Part shown: positions 19,207-26,452 of the stretch, one piece after another
How positions within the stretch are numbered: the first letter of the stretch is position 1
Layout: each line of letters opens with the position of its first letter
DNA from: Burkholderia metallica
GTDB taxonomy: Bacteria > Pseudomonadota > Gammaproteobacteria > Burkholderiales > Burkholderiaceae
NCBI RefSeq assembly: GCF_902832845.1
Contig: NZ_CADFDB010000001.1
Span: forward strand, 1,240,001 to 1,304,000
Direction: 5' to 3'
DNA: 64,000 nt
The notes under the pieces: generated by a model
Seen by the model: the letters and a program-made list of their open reading frames with translations, nothing else
Database searches by the model: none
What the model was told of the DNA's origin: nothing
Position numbers and translations under genes: made by a program

Positions 19207-20046
19207 TCAGTGGCGAAACTCCTCGCCGCCGCCGCTGCCGCCCCCCCCGCCTCCGCCGTGACCGCCGCCACCGTTCCCGCCGCCTTGCGGCCGCCCGCCG
19301 AAACCGCCGCCGCCCTGATGCACCGGCGGCGGCATCGCACCGGGCGCGCCGCCCGGCGCGGCCGGCGCACGTCCGACAGCCTGCGGCCCGGACGGTCGCG
19401 CATTGCCGCCTTGCATCGGCGCCGGATGCGGAACTGCCTGCGGCGCGGGTGCGGGCGCCGCCTGGGGCGCCGGTGCAGCGGGCGGCGGCGTGCGGATCGC
19501 GCCGTTCCAGCCGCCGCGCGCGGCCGACGGCCGCGCGTCATGCACGGGCGGCAGCCCGCCCGGCGCGACCTGCATCGGGCCGCCCGGTTGCGGACGCCCC
19601 TGTCCCGGCGGCATGCCGCCGGGGCCGAACCTCGGCTCGGGACGATGGGCCCAGCGATCGCGGTCGTGATACCACGGCCGGTTGCGGTAGTAGCGGTCCC
19701 AGTACCCGGCAATCGCGAATCCGGTGATCGGCACGCCGATCACCGCGCCGTATTCGTACAGCGGCACGTAGTTGCCCTGGTACGGATAGTCGAGCAGTTG
19801 CGCATCGATCCAGCCGCGCACGCCCGGCAGCGCGACGTCGCACCACGAGTAGTCGCTCACGCAGCCGAACACGTCGAGCGCCGTGCCGGGCGGAATCTGC
19901 GCCACCACCGGGTAGTCGGGCGCCGGCCCCGCGAACAGCTCGGCCGGCGCATTCGTGTACGCGCTGCTTTGCGCATCGGCGACGCCCGGCGCGGCCGCAA
20001 GGCCGAGCAGGACGATGCACAGACTTCGAACCATCGTGTTTCTCAT
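19207..20046 (-). CDS. Secreted SH3-domain protein with Pro/Gly-rich tail
   Basis: The product has 279 residues. A signal peptide (about residues 1-25, ending GVADAQ) is followed by a bacterial SH3b domain (about 30-90): AELFAGPAPDYPVVAQIPPG, then SWCDVALPGVRGWIDAQLL. A short hydrophobic patch and an RDRW-rich stretch follow. The last 150 residues are Pro/Ala/Gln-rich and end in a Gly-rich run. Such proteins sit in the periplasm or outer envelope and may bind peptidoglycan. The specific function is unknown. The neighbour at 20080 is also a small envelope protein on the same strand. Confidence 0.75.
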   Translation of the reverse strand: MRNTMVRSLCIVLLGLAAAPGVADAQSSAYTNAPAELFAGPAPDYPVVAQIPPGTALDVFGCVSDYSWCDVALPGVRGWIDAQLLDYPYQGNYVPLYEYGAVIGVPITGFAIAGYWDRYYRNRPWYHDRDRWAHRPEPRFGPGGMPPGQGRPQPGGPMQVAPGGLPPVHDARPSAARGGWNGAIRTPPPAAPAPQAAPAPAPQAVPHPAPMQGGNARPSGPQAVGRAPAAPGGAPGAMPPPVHQGGGGFGGRPQGGGNGGGGHGGGGGGGSGGGEEFRH

Positions 20047-20079
20047 GATGCTCTCCCGCGCCGTACCGCCGCGCGCCGG

Positions 20080-20544
20080 TCAATGCCGATGTCCGCCCCA
20101 GCCGCCACCCCAGTGGCCGCCGCCCCACGGACGATGCCAGTACCCGCCATGCCCACGCCAGCCGCCGCCCCAGAAGCCGACCGAGATCGCCGGCGCGCCC
20201 CAGCCGTACCAGCCCGGGTAATACGCGGGCGCATAGTACGGATACGCATACGGATACGGCGGCGGATAAACCGGCGCGACGTAGACGGGGGCCGGTTCCA
20301 CGACGGGCGGCGCAGCTGCCGGCGAGGTCTGCGCGGCCTGCGCGGCCTGCGCAGGCGGCGATGCGGGACGCGGCGCGGCGGTGCCCGGTGCAGCCGGCAC
20401 GGCCGTACTCTCGCGCTGGCTCAGCACGGCCGGGGCCGGCGCGTAATACGGCGCATACCCGTACGGGCTCGTGTAATAACAACCGCCGAGCGTCAGCGTT
20501 GCCAATGCGAATGCCGCACACCGCGCGGCAGGAATCGAGGTCAT
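20080..20544 (-). CDS. Tyr/Gly-rich lipoprotein
   Basis: The product has 154 residues. The N-terminus MTSIPAARCAAFALATLTLG followed by GC gives a lipobox (TLGGC), so Cys22 should be lipidated. The mature part is low complexity: Tyr/Pro-rich, an Ala/Gln stretch coded by 9-base tandem repeats near 20330-20352, then a Trp/His/Gly-rich tail. No enzymatic domain is visible. It lies 33 bases upstream of the SH3-domain gene on the same strand and probably shares its transcript. Function unknown. Confidence 0.72.
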   Translation of the reverse strand: MTSIPAARCAAFALATLTLGGCYYTSPYGYAPYYAPAPAVLSQRESTAVPAAPGTAAPRPASPPAQAAQAAQTSPAAAPPVVEPAPVYVAPVYPPPYPYAYPYYAPAYYPGWYGWGAPAISVGFWGGGWRGHGGYWHRPWGGGHWGGGWGGHRH

Positions 20545-20840
20545 GTCGTGCTCCGGCAGAATCCGCGCGCCGCCGGGCGGCGCGCCTGACTCTAGCTTAC
20601 GTCCGCTGCAGATTTCCGGCCGGTATGATCGGTTACTTTTTGTTTCCTGCCGTCGGCAGGCGTGCAGGCACGCCGCATGCTGGCCGGTTTGCCGCGTTCG
20701 CGTTGAAGTTCGCGCAAATGCCCTCAACTTGAACGATGTCAGGTCGGCCGGCGCGAACGGGCGTTCGCGAGCAACCGGCCGCCGGAACCCGGCGAGCTTC
20801 GGCCCGCCCAGACAGGAACGCGGCTCGCGCCGCCATCGAC

Positions 20841-22376
20841 ATGACTACGCCACGCCCCACCTTCCGGGCGGACACACCGCTCGATCCGATCATCCAGTTG
20901 CTGGCGCTCGCCGGCGAGCAGGGTTATCTGACCCACGCCGATCTCGTCGACGCGCTGCCGCCCGAAAGCGACGGCTCCGACGCGCTCGACGTCGTGCGCG
21001 CCGCGCTCGCCGACATCGGCATCGCCGTGCTCGACGAGCCGGCCGCGCCCGCGCCGTTCGCCGGTTCGGCGCCGGTCGCCGTCGATCGCGATGCGCTCGA
21101 CGAAGGACGCGCGATGCTCGGCGACCTCGCACACGGCACGCGCGCGTCGACCGACCCGCTCGCGCTCTACATGCGGCGCATGCAGGCAGTGCCGCTGCTC
21201 ACGCGCGAAGGCGAAATCGTGCTCGCCCGCGAGCTCGAGACGGGCCGCCACCAGATCCTGCACGCGCTCGCCGGCTATCCGGCGGCGGTCGACGCGCTGC
21301 TCGCGCGGCATCGCGCAACGGCGACGCCAGGCAGCGCCGGAGCGTCCGACGACGACACCGCCGACACGCCCGCGCCGGCCAGCTACGACGCGTTGCAGGC
21401 GGCCGTCACGGCCTTGCGCGGCGCGTTGCACGCGCATGGCGTGCGTTCCGACGCATACCGCGACGCGCGCAATCACGTGGCCGCGCTGCTGGGCTCGATC
21501 GCATGGGTCGCGCCGGCCGTCGACGATGCGAGCCGCGTCGTGCGCACGCTCGCGTCCGCGCCGCTCGACACCGTGTCGGGCGAAGCCGCGTGCTTCGACA
21601 CGGTTGCGCGGCGGGCGCTCGCCGCCGCGCTCGCCGACGGCCAGCAGAAAGTGCGCGACGCCACGCGCGCGATGCTGGAGGCCAACTTGCGGCTCGTGCT
21701 GTCGATCGCGCGCAAGTACATGAACCGCGGCGTCGACCTGCCCGATCTGGTGCAGGACGGCAGCCTCGGCCTGATGCGCGCGATCGAGAAATTCGAATAC
21801 CGGCGCGGCTTCAAGTTCTCGACCTATGCGACCTGGTGGATCCGCCAGGCGATCGCGCGCGCGGTGGCGGATCGCTCGCGCACGATCCGCGTGCCCGTGC
21901 ACGTCGGCGACCAGTACCAGCGCGTGCAGCGCCATCTGCTGCGCTTTCGCCAGCGGACGGGCCGCCGGGCCACGCCGGCCGAACTCGCGGCCGAGACCGG
22001 CATCGACGAGGACAAGCTGCGCGCGGTGCTGGCGCTGCCTGCCGAGCCGGTTTCGCTCGACACGCCGCTGCCCGACGCGGACACCGGCCTCGTGGAGCTG
22101 ATCGAGGACCAGGCGTCGGCCAGCCCGTTCGAGCAACTGGCCGACACGCGCATGCGCGAATGCGTGAGGTCGCTGCTCCGGTCGGTCACGCCGGCCGAGG
22201 CCGACGTGCTGCGCCGGCGGTTCGGCCTCGGCGGCGCCGAGCCCGATACCTACGACGCGATCGCGCAGGACGCGGGCATGTCGCGCGAACGCGTGCGCCA
22301 GATCGAGAAACGGGCGCTCGCCGCATTGCGCACGGCCGCCGAGGCCGAGAACGCGCAGTCGTTCCTCGACGTGTGA
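20841..22376 (+). CDS. Second RpoD-like (sigma-70 group) sigma factor
   Basis: The product has 511 residues from the ATG at 20841; an in-frame ATG at 20736 would add 35 Arg-rich residues with no family character. Region 1.1-like sequence spans about 14-65, region 1.2 about 105-140 ([20 protein letters not shown]) and a non-conserved insert about 145-268. Region 2 spans about 275-348, with [20 protein letters not shown] and [20 protein letters not shown]. Region 3 follows, then region 4 near 440-505 with the helix-turn-helix [20 protein letters not shown]. Having regions 1.1 and 1.2 makes it RpoD-like rather than an RpoH or ECF factor. The insert differs from housekeeping RpoD and suggests an accessory paralogue. 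No anti-sigma gene is adjacent. Confidence 0.85.
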   Translation: MTTPRPTFRADTPLDPIIQLLALAGEQGYLTHADLVDALPPESDGSDALDVVRAALADIGIAVLDEPAAPAPFAGSAPVAVDRDALDEGRAMLGDLAHGTRASTDPLALYMRRMQAVPLLTREGEIVLARELETGRHQILHALAGYPAAVDALLARHRATATPGSAGASDDDTADTPAPASYDALQAAVTALRGALHAHGVRSDAYRDARNHVAALLGSIAWVAPAVDDASRVVRTLASAPLDTVSGEAACFDTVARRALAAALADGQQKVRDATRAMLEANLRLVLSIARKYMNRGVDLPDLVQDGSLGLMRAIEKFEYRRGFKFSTYATWWIRQAIARAVADRSRTIRVPVHVGDQYQRVQRHLLRFRQRTGRRATPAELAAETGIDEDKLRAVLALPAEPVSLDTPLPDADTGLVELIEDQASASPFEQLADTRMRECVRSLLRSVTPAEADVLRRRFGLGGAEPDTYDAIAQDAGMSRERVRQIEKRALAALRTAAEAENAQSFLDV

Positions 22377-22390
22377 TCGCGTCACGCGAC

Positions 22391-22423
22391 GCACGGTCGT
22401 GCCGCCAACCGGCACGACCGTGC
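22391..22423 (+). terminator. 14-base perfect inverted repeat after the sigma gene
   Basis: GCACGGTCGTGCCG pairs perfectly with CGGCACGACCGTGC across a 5-base loop, 14 bases after the sigma-factor stop. It lacks a T-tract, so it is a possible terminator or mRNA-stabilising hairpin rather than a canonical terminator. Confidence 0.5.
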
Positions 22424-22449
22424 GCTTCGCAGCTGTGCTACGTTTGCCA

Positions 22450-22463
22450 TTGACGTGCGTCAA
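22450..22463. promoter_or_regulatory. FNR/CRP-type palindrome
   Basis: TTGACGTGCGTCAA is a perfect dyad of the form TTGAC-N4-GTCAA, a one-base-per-arm variant of the FNR/Anr box TTGAT-N4-ATCAA. It is centred about 100 bases before the PolX-like gene start. A near copy occurs at 29935-29948. Confidence 0.45.
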
Positions 22464-22557
22464 GTTTTCTTCATCGCGCGTCGCGACAATGGTGAAAGGC
22501 CGACCGGCGCATCGTTCGCCGTGTCCATTTCGTTTGTGCTTCCCCGGGTCCCTCGCC

Positions 22558-23460
22558 ATGCAGACGACCGCCAGCCAAACGTACGAGGAAAACCGGCATA
22601 TCGCGGCCTGCCTGCGCGAGGCCGCGCAGCGGCTGGCCGACCAGGGCGCGAATCCGTACCGGGTCGCGGCCTATCGCGCGTCGGCCGCGACGGTCGATGC
22701 GCTCGACGTCGACATCCGTACCCTGTTCGAATCCGGCGGCGTCGATGCGCTCGGCACGCTGCCCGAGATCGGCACGGGCGTCGCGCAGGCGATTGCCGAG
22801 CTGCTGGTGACCGGGCGCTGGCGCCTGCTCGACCGGCTGGGCGGCGACGCCGAGCGCACTTCCGCGTTCGAAGCAGTGCCGGGCATCGGCCACGCGCTCG
22901 CCCTGCGCATTCACGACCTGCTGCACATCGATACGCTCGAGGAACTCGAACGCGCGGCCCGCAACGGCCAGCTCGAAACGATCGCGGGCGTCGGCCCGCG
23001 GCGCGCGGCCGGCATCCGCACCGCGCTCGACGACGTGCTGAGCCGCCGGCGGCGCTGGCAGGGTCACGTGCAGGATGCCGGGCCCGGCACGGAGCCGCCG
23101 GTCGAACTGCTGCTCTACATCGACCGCCTGTACCGCAACCGGGCCGCCGCGGGCGTATTGCCGACGCCGGGCGTCGCGCAGCGCACGAGTGCGCACCGGC
23201 GACCGAGCACCGACGGCTACGTGCCGCTGCCCGTGATGCACATGACCAAGGGCGGCTGGCATTTCACGGCGCTGTGCCTGCATGCGGCGATGCGCACGCC
23301 GGAGGCCTCCCGGCCGACGGACTGGGTCTCGCTCTATTTCTACGACGCGCTGCAGTGCGAGCACCAGCGCATCGTGTTCACCGAAACCTACGGCTCGCTC
23401 GTCGGCAAGCGGATCGTGCGCGGGCGCGAGCAGGAATGCCGCGTGTACTACGCGGGATGA
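22558..23460 (+). CDS. Helix-hairpin-helix protein resembling the N-terminal half of PolX
   Basis: The product has 300 residues. Residues 1-160 resemble the 8-kDa lyase-like and fingers part of family X DNA polymerases. ENRHIAACLREAAQRLADQG and NPYRVAAYRASAATV are followed by helix-hairpin-helix motifs (GTLPEIGTGVAQAIAELL, EAVPGIGHALALRIHDLL, ETIAGVGPRRAAGIRTAL). The polymerase catalytic Asp residues and the PHP exonuclease domain are absent. The C-terminal 130 residues (YVPLPVMHMTKGGWHFTALC onwards) form a domain I cannot name. It probably binds DNA ends or gaps; no activity can be assigned. It converges with the next gene with one base between stops. Confidence 0.7.
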   Translation: MQTTASQTYEENRHIAACLREAAQRLADQGANPYRVAAYRASAATVDALDVDIRTLFESGGVDALGTLPEIGTGVAQAIAELLVTGRWRLLDRLGGDAERTSAFEAVPGIGHALALRIHDLLHIDTLEELERAARNGQLETIAGVGPRRAAGIRTALDDVLSRRRRWQGHVQDAGPGTEPPVELLLYIDRLYRNRAAAGVLPTPGVAQRTSAHRRPSTDGYVPLPVMHMTKGGWHFTALCLHAAMRTPEASRPTDWVSLYFYDALQCEHQRIVFTETYGSLVGKRIVRGREQECRVYYAG

Positions 23461-23461
23461 G

Positions 23462-24250
23462 TCAGTCGTCCGAGGTTTCGTCGACGTCGAACGGCACGTC
23501 GAGCACCGACGCGATCTCGCCGCATGCATGGGTGAGCGCGCGTGTGCGGTGGCGCGAATGTTCCACGCCGAGATCGAACCAGGTCGAATACGACACGTCA
23601 TCGGCCCCGCTCTTCTGGTTCGGCACGTCGAACCAGAACGTCACCGTGTAGCCGCCCGACCAGCGAATCGGTATCACCTGCGTGAGCCGCATTCGCGTGA
23701 TCGCGCGGTGGCGGAACCGGAAGCTGTCGTCACCGACGCGGAAACCCGCCCACGCGCCGTCGTTCGACACGAACACGGTCAGCGTTTCGTCCGGCGGCGC
23801 GGCCGGCGGGCCATCTGCCGGCGCAAGGTCGGCCGCCGACACCATCGCCGCCGCCGAACCGTCACGCCCCGTCTCGACCTCCACGTACGCTTCGATCGTC
23901 CGCTTCGCGGCGTCGTAGAAGCGGCGCGCGGCGTCGGGCCGCGCGCGGTCGGCCATCAGGACCCGTTGCTTGAAGCGGGCATGCTCGCCGTAGCGAAGCG
24001 GCACATCGGGCACGTCGCCGGGCTCGTCGTCCGGTTCGTCTTCCGGATCATCGAGCGGGGCGCCCGGCTCGGCCAGCCCGGCAGCGCCGCGCCGCCGTCT
24101 CATCCACGCGCTGCCCCATGCCAGCAGCGCGGTCTGCGCCGCCAGCACGGCGGCGAGCGTCGCGCACCCCGCGAGAAACCCGTAATGCGGGCCGACTTTC
24201 GATGCCGCATACGCGGCGGGCAACACATACAGCACAAGTAAGAACCACAC
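23462..24250 (-). CDS. Hypothetical membrane-anchored protein
   Basis: I took the GTG at 24250 as start (262 residues), because the protein then opens with the hydrophobic VWFLLVLYVLPAAYAASKVG. An ATG at 24340 would add 30 Arg-rich residues. A second membrane segment follows (FLAGCATLAAVLAAQTALLA), then an acidic Pro/Asp-rich linker. The globular C-terminal half contains FYDAAKRTIEAYVEV and WFDVPNQKSGADDVSYSTWF. No known domain is recognised. The soluble part is probably cytoplasmic. The start is uncertain. Confidence 0.6.
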   Translation of the reverse strand: MWFLLVLYVLPAAYAASKVGPHYGFLAGCATLAAVLAAQTALLAWGSAWMRRRRGAAGLAEPGAPLDDPEDEPDDEPGDVPDVPLRYGEHARFKQRVLMADRARPDAARRFYDAAKRTIEAYVEVETGRDGSAAAMVSAADLAPADGPPAAPPDETLTVFVSNDGAWAGFRVGDDSFRFRHRAITRMRLTQVIPIRWSGGYTVTFWFDVPNQKSGADDVSYSTWFDLGVEHSRHRTRALTHACGEIASVLDVPFDVDETSDD

Positions 24251-24349
24251 GCGGCAACCCCGTCGTTCCTGTTTTCGATATGCGGCACGGCATCGCACGG
24301 CTCGCCACCCTGCCGCCGCGCCCTCCAGCCGCCGATGCATGCGCGTCGC

Positions 24350-24775
24350 TTACGCGCGTTCCGCCTTCGTGCGGCGCGCCGGATGACGATGCGCGGCGAT
24401 GCGCAGCAGCTTCTGGAACGACGGGCATTCGAGATGGTTCGACGCCGGGCACACGGCCGCATGCCGCAACGCATCGCGCACGGCGCCGAGGCGGCGGATC
24501 GTGCGGTCGAGTTCGTCGGCCTTGCCGTCGAGCTTCGCGCGGTCGATCGCGGGCACGCCGTCCGTGCCGACCATCGCGAGGATGTCGTCGAGCGAGAAAC
24601 CGGCTTCGCGCCCGAGCGCGACCAGCGCCAGCCGCTCCAGCACCGATTCGTCGTATTGCCGCCGCAACCCGTGGCGACCGGTCGGAACGATCAGCCCTTT
24701 TTCCTCGTAGTAACGCAGCGTCGACGCGGGCAATCCCGAGCGTCGCGCCACCTCTGCAATGTCCAGCCGGCTCAT
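24350..24775 (-). CDS. MerR-family transcriptional regulator
   Basis: The product has 141 residues starting MSRLDIAEVARRSGLPASTL, a MerR winged HTH followed by YYEEKGLI and a dimerising helix. The C-terminus holds three residues of interest, CPASNHLECPSF plus the Val-Cys start of that segment, so thiol or metal sensing is possible. The gene diverges from a DUF2938 membrane protein across a promoter with the 19-base spacer typical of MerR control, which makes that gene its likely target. Confidence 0.82.
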   Translation of the reverse strand: MSRLDIAEVARRSGLPASTLRYYEEKGLIVPTGRHGLRRQYDESVLERLALVALGREAGFSLDDILAMVGTDGVPAIDRAKLDGKADELDRTIRRLGAVRDALRHAAVCPASNHLECPSFQKLLRIAAHRHPARRTKAERA

Positions 24776-24777
24776 GC

Positions 24778-24808
24778 TTGACCTCAAGTGAACTTGAAGT
24801 TGCAAGAT
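24778..24808 (+). promoter_or_regulatory. MerR-type promoter with 19-base spacer and dyad
   Basis: TTGACC (24778-24783) and CAAGAT (24803-24808) are separated by 19 bases. The dyad ACCTCAAGTGAACTTGAAGT at 24781-24800 fills the spacer. This architecture resembles SoxR/MerR promoters, where the regulator untwists an over-long spacer. It points to the DUF2938 gene at 24916 and overlaps the regulator's own start region. Confidence 0.75.
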
Positions 24809-24915
24809 AGTCGCTCGACTTCATCAAGACAAGCCCGGATCGCCATGAAACCGCCGAAACCCCACCGTATTCCGCCGCGCCGCGCAGCCGTCACCGGGCG
24901 CCCGGGAGGGTCGCG

Positions 24916-25413
24916 ATGAGCGTGCCCGACATCCTGCTCGACGTGTCGCTGATCGGCGCGGGCGCAACGCTCGCGATGGATCTGTGGACACTGTTCCGGC
25001 GGCGCGCTTTCGGCATTCCGTCGCTCGACTATGCGCTGGTCGGCCGCTGGATCGGTCACATGGCGCAAGGCCGGTTCCGGCACGCGTCGATCGCCGCCGC
25101 GCCGCCCGTGCCGGGCGAACGCGCGCTCGGCTGGTTCGCGCATTACGCGATCGGCATCGCGTTCGCGGCGCTGCCCGTCGCGATCGCGGGCACCGAATGG
25201 ATCGCCGCGCCGACGCCGCTGCCCGCGCTCGTCGCCGGCCTCGGCAGCGTGGCCGCGCCGTTCTTCGTGATGCAGCCCGCGTTCGGCTTCGGCATCGCGG
25301 CGTCGCGTACGCCGCAGCCGGGCGTCGCGCGCCGGCGCAGTCTCGTCACGCATCTGTCCTATGGGGTGGGGCTTTATCTGGCGGCGTGCACGCTCGCGGC
25401 GCTGGCTCGTTGA
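24916..25413 (+). CDS. DUF2938 family membrane protein
   Basis: The product has 165 residues with four or five hydrophobic segments: LLDVSLIGAGATLAMDLWTL, YAIGIAFAALPVAIAG, PALVAGLGSVAAPFFVMQPA and YGVGLYLAACTLAALA. The order and the FGFGIAAS(R)TPQP motif fit DUF2938, which has no known function. It is driven by the MerR-type promoter at 24778, so it may answer a small-molecule, metal or redox signal. Confidence 0.78.
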   Translation: MSVPDILLDVSLIGAGATLAMDLWTLFRRRAFGIPSLDYALVGRWIGHMAQGRFRHASIAAAPPVPGERALGWFAHYAIGIAFAALPVAIAGTEWIAAPTPLPALVAGLGSVAAPFFVMQPAFGFGIAASRTPQPGVARRRSLVTHLSYGVGLYLAACTLAALAR

Positions 25414-25563
25414 GCACGGTGTCACCAAAGCGGTGACGGATCGTGTCGGCTTCATCGACCCACGTCGACGTCCACGTCCACGCGAGCGCTTCGTCGTGCG
25501 CGACAGGCGCTGCGCGGGCAGCACGAAGGCCGTGCCGGGTATCGGCACGGATGACAGCGCAAC

Positions 25564-26004
25564 TCACTCCCCGCCGCAGTCGATCAGGTTGTGACGCATG
25601 CGCCCGAGCAGCCGCACCAGCGTATCGCGCTCGTCGGGCGTGAAGCCGCGCAGCCCGTCGTCGGCGACGGTGTCTCCCACTTCGAGCATCTGCGGAAAGA
25701 TCTCGCGCGACTTGTCGGTCAGGCGGATCACGAATGCGCGGCGATCGTCGTCGTTCGCGATGCGCTCGATCCAGCCGTAGCTTTCCATCCGGTCGAGCAA
25801 CCGCGTGAGCGAGATCGGCGTGATCTCGAGCCATTCGGCGAGCCGCGCCTGATTCATCTCGCCCTTCCACGTCAGGTACGCGAGCACGCGGCTCTGCGCG
25901 CGCGTCAGCCCGATGCGCTTCGCGCGCCGGTCGAACAGGCGTCCGTTCAGGCGCGCGACGTCGGCGATCAGATAACCGATCCGGTTCTCGTAAGTCTTGT
26001 CCAT
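25564..26004 (-). CDS. MarR-family regulator
   Basis: The product has 146 residues starting MDKTYENRIGYLIADVARLN; an upstream in-frame ATG at 26025 is possible. The winged HTH is typical MarR: LTRAQSRVLAYLTWKGEMNQ, then EWLEITPISLTRLLDRMES and IANDDDRRAFVIRLTDK. It resembles SlyA/MarR regulators of exporters. The DHA2 exporter diverges from it, with a palindromic operator over the exporter promoter. A TATAAT at 26011-26016 (minus strand) is only seven bases from this ATG, so a leaderless transcript is possible. Confidence 0.82.
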   Translation of the reverse strand: MDKTYENRIGYLIADVARLNGRLFDRRAKRIGLTRAQSRVLAYLTWKGEMNQARLAEWLEITPISLTRLLDRMESYGWIERIANDDDRRAFVIRLTDKSREIFPQMLEVGDTVADDGLRGFTPDERDTLVRLLGRMRHNLIDCGGE

Positions 26005-26020
26005 CCGCCGATTATAGGGT

Positions 26021-26050
26021 GACATCCTCCCCCGCCTGATGCCCGCGGGG
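26021..26050 (-). mobile_element. Remnant right end of an IS200/IS605-family element
   Basis: Read on the minus strand, the GC-rich hairpin (CCCCGC at 26030-26035 with GCGGGG at 26045-26050) followed by GGAGGATGTCA is the typical 3' end of IS605/IS1341 elements, just downstream of tnpB. The stem is imperfect. The element end now supplies part of the marR upstream region. Confidence 0.6.
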
Positions 26051-26138
26051 AATTCCTGCGGCGCTCGACCCTACATCGATCCGGGACGCGTCGCTTCGAT
26101 GGGTTCCGGCTGCCGGCGGCACGACTGCACCACTCATT

Positions 26139-26351
26139 TCACAGGGGCAACGGGCATGTCCCGCCCTGAGAACGCTGGCCGGAGTCGGGCCTTCGTCTTC
26201 TTTCAGTCGTTACCGAGTCCCGTTTCACCGCTCGTCGCCGGCTGCGCGTTGTGCAGTTGGGTTCGATGCCGTCCGATAAGCGGTCGAGCGGCGCGAAGAA
26301 CCTGCCGTCCGAGCGCGTAGCGAAGCGGCGAGACCCCAGGTCGATACCGAC
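26139..26351 (-). pseudogene. tnpB: Decayed tnpB (RuvC-like nuclease) fragment
   Basis: A minus-strand frame of 70 codons reads VGIDLGSRRFATRSDGRFF followed by APLDRL, which is the RuvC-I motif with the catalytic Asp of IS605-family TnpB. The rest of the protein (RuvC-II, zinc ribbon, RuvC-III) is missing. The frame runs into Arg-rich sequence and a stop at 26139-26141. Upstream the frame is closed by a stop at 26394-26396. It is an internally deleted relic lying between the MarR regulator and the exporter. Confidence 0.7.
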
Positions 26352-26357
26352 CGCCCC

Positions 26358-26397
26358 TCGACCCGGCGATAAGCGGATATATAATAAGCGTGCTTAT
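26358..26397 (+). promoter_or_regulatory. Exporter promoter with MarR-type operator
   Basis: A TCGACC/TATAAT pair (26358-26363 and 26380-26385, spacer 16) precedes the exporter. The dyad ATAAGC-GT-GCTTAT (26384-26397) overlaps the -10 box. MarR proteins bind such short AT-rich palindromes, so the adjacent MarR probably represses here. The -35 lies inside the tnpB relic. Confidence 0.6.
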
Positions 26398-26452
26398 AAT
26401 TCCCGCCCAACCGGATCGCCGCCCACGGCGACCGTGCTACGGAGACACCCGC

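Noticed and set aside
16331-19261. Open frame of 976 codons across the Ldh-type gene and ilvD
   Set aside because: It lies in a shifted frame over two clear enzyme genes and encodes low-complexity Arg/Gly/Pro sequence.
20330-20352. Short 9-base tandem repeats, considered as a variable-number locus
   Set aside because: They encode an Ala/Gln stretch within a low-complexity lipoprotein, with only two or three units; nothing indicates phase variation because the unit keeps the frame.
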